Assembly: GCA_037443685.1 (NCBI GenBank)
Contig: JBBINX010000101.1
Span: forward strand, 1 to 6,555
From: JAHJRJ01 sp037443685
GTDB taxonomy: Bacteria > Bacteroidota > Ignavibacteria > UBA10030 > BY39
DNA length: 6,555 bases
Direction of reading: 5' to 3'
The notes under the pieces were generated by a model. The model saw nothing but the letters and a program-made list of their open reading frames with translations, was not told the DNA's origin and searched no databases. Numbering within the stretch: the first letter of the stretch is position 1; the number at the start of each line of letters is the position of its first letter. A program made the translations under genes and the position numbers. Shown here one piece after another: positions 5,915-6,555 of the stretch.

Positions 5915-5944
5915 TTCGCCGAAGGCGAATCCACCTCTTGTGGA
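5915..5944. repeat. Two tandem small hairpins after the hydrolase gene
   Basis: TTCGCC (5915-5920) and GGCGAA (5924-5929) form a 6-bp stem with a GAA loop. It is followed at once by TCCAC (5930-5934) and GTGGA (5940-5944) around CTCTT. Neither is followed by a T tract on the plus strand, so a standard terminator is unlikely. The compact GC-rich palindromes in AT-rich DNA look like a repetitive extragenic element or a 3' mRNA structure for the transporter-hydrolase operon. Confidence 0.5.
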
Positions 5945-5972
5945 AAAATATAAAATCTAAACAATAAAACTT

Positions 5973-5994
5973 GTGGTGAGCGTAAGCAAACCAT
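5973..5994. repeat. Possible degenerate extragenic palindrome of the TGAGCG type
   Basis: TGGT (5974-5977), then GAGCGTAAGCAA, then ACCA (5990-5993) resembles the short repeats of the form X-TGAGCGTAGCGAA-X' that I recall scattered between genes in Bacteroidota/Chlorobiota-type genomes. Here it is imperfect, and a single copy in one window cannot prove repetition. Confidence 0.3.
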
Positions 5995-6014
5995 CATAAA
6001 TCATATATTTTAAA

Positions 6015-6555
6015 ATGAAGAAAAAACTAATATACATATCAATCGCTTTAATAATCTTAATAGTTGTATTATACTTTGTTGTTTTCAGCAGTTCTTCCGA
6101 AGAGATAAGATACAGAACCGAAAAAATCAGCAAGGGCGATATTATTGTACAAGTCCGCGCTACAGGAACTGTAAATCCTGTTCAAACTGTTCTTGTCGGG
6201 TCACAAGTCAGTGGTACGCTGTCCCAAATTTATGTCGATTTCAACAGTATTGTTAAAGCCGGACAAGTTATTGCACAAATCGATCCGACCTTTTTGGCTG
6301 CATCAGTCAAAGAATCCGAGGCAAACATCGAGCGTGTACAGGCACAGGTAAATGAGGCAAAGCGCAACCTCAAACGCTTTACAGAGCTATTCAGTAAAGC
6401 GCTGGTTTCCCAAGCCGAGATGGATGCGGCTCAAACAAATTACGAGACATCGCTTGCACAGTTAAAGCAAGCCGAGGCATCACTTGACAGGGCGCGAGTT
6501 AATTTGCGATATGCGACCATCAAAGCTCCAATAGATGGTGTTGTAATTTCGCGAG
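6015..6555 (+). CDS. MacA/HlyD-family periplasmic adaptor of an ABC efflux pump, 3' end missing
   Basis: The first 180 residues of a membrane fusion protein that bridges an inner-membrane MacB-type ABC transporter and an outer-membrane TolC-like channel. After the start MKKK there is one hydrophobic anchor (5-24). Next comes a membrane-proximal strand region with GTVNPVQTVLVGSQVSG (51-67) and the first lipoyl half-motif (VKAGQVIAQIDP, 80-91). A long alpha-helical hairpin (about 95-165) is rich in Ala, Gln and Glu, with the turn LFSKALVSQAEMD (125-137). The return lipoyl half starts at YATIKAPIDGVVISR (166-180), where the window ends. The N-terminal TM anchor, the GSQVSG motif and the single short hairpin suit MacA rather than RND adaptors, though this is by eye. 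The ATG at 6015 follows an A/T-rich leader (ATTTTAAA) without Shine-Dalgarno. The next gene should be an ABC ATPase/permease. It is probably a unit separate from the hydrolase gene, 139 bp upstream. Confidence 0.9.
   Translation, partial: MKKKLIYISIALIILIVVLYFVVFSSSSEEIRYRTEKISKGDIIVQVRATGTVNPVQTVLVGSQVSGTLSQIYVDFNSIVKAGQVIAQIDPTFLAASVKESEANIERVQAQVNEAKRNLKRFTELFSKALVSQAEMDAAQTNYETSLAQLKQAEASLDRARVNLRYATIKAPIDGVVISR

Noticed and set aside
5915..5944. Intrinsic terminator for the transporter-hydrolase operon
   Set aside because: Stable stems exist but no T tract follows on the plus strand.
1..6555. tRNA, rRNA, CRISPR array, insertion sequence ends, riboswitch
   Set aside because: Scanned by eye on both strands: no regularly spaced direct repeats, no cloverleaf with a T-loop motif, no transposase and no recognisable aptamer, including upstream of SAHH, whose leader is outside the window.

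Overview
The window is a piece of a bacterial chromosome with AT-rich spacers. Plus-strand genes start behind A-rich leaders with little or no Shine-Dalgarno. The S-adenosylhomocysteine hydrolase (SAHH) is of the compact archaeal/Thermotoga-like type. A decayed nucleotidyltransferase cassette and short palindromic extragenic elements are also present. Together these fit an environmental member of the Bacteroidota/Chlorobiota side of the tree, such as Ignavibacteria or a neighbouring candidate phylum. This placement is an inference from style and recalled protein resemblance, and it is tentative.

Layout. (1) 1-1067 (+): 3' part of the S-adenosylhomocysteine hydrolase gene, closed by a strong intrinsic terminator at 1102-1131. 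(2) 1141-1390: no intact gene, and a long inverted repeat just past the end of the next gene. (3) 1391-2836 (-): a tyrosine phenol-lyase/tryptophanase-family PLP lyase. Its substrate-specificity residues are TPL-like, but two active-site positions have changed. It is driven by a textbook sigma-70 promoter (TTGACA, 17 bp, TATAAT) and a strong ribosome binding site. (4) 2971-3412 (-): remains of a two-gene cassette, a small helical protein followed by a minimal nucleotidyltransferase. The cassette is broken by a frameshift in an AT repeat, two in-frame stops and an apparent internal deletion. (5) 3572-4873 (+): a 12-TM MFS transporter that strikingly resembles eukaryotic MFSD1, the lysosomal dipeptide exporter. 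It is followed 36 bp later by (6) 4910-5875 (+), a short M29-aminopeptidase-like metalloprotein that keeps the metal ligands but not the family tyrosine. (7) 5876-6014: small hairpins that look like repeat elements. (8) 6015-6555 (+): 5' part of a MacA/HlyD-type periplasmic adaptor of a tripartite ABC efflux system, running off the window.

How they may work together. The MFSD1-like carrier and the M29-like hydrolase form a probable two-gene operon, most simply read as small-peptide uptake plus intracellular hydrolysis. The divergent lyase would break down a released aromatic or other beta-substituted amino acid to pyruvate and ammonia. That link is only by proximity. SAHH and the efflux adaptor appear to belong to separate transcription units. 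No RNA gene, insertion sequence or CRISPR array is visible. The most interesting items are the MFSD1-like/M29-like pair, the lyase with altered PLP-contact residues, and the molecular fossil between them.
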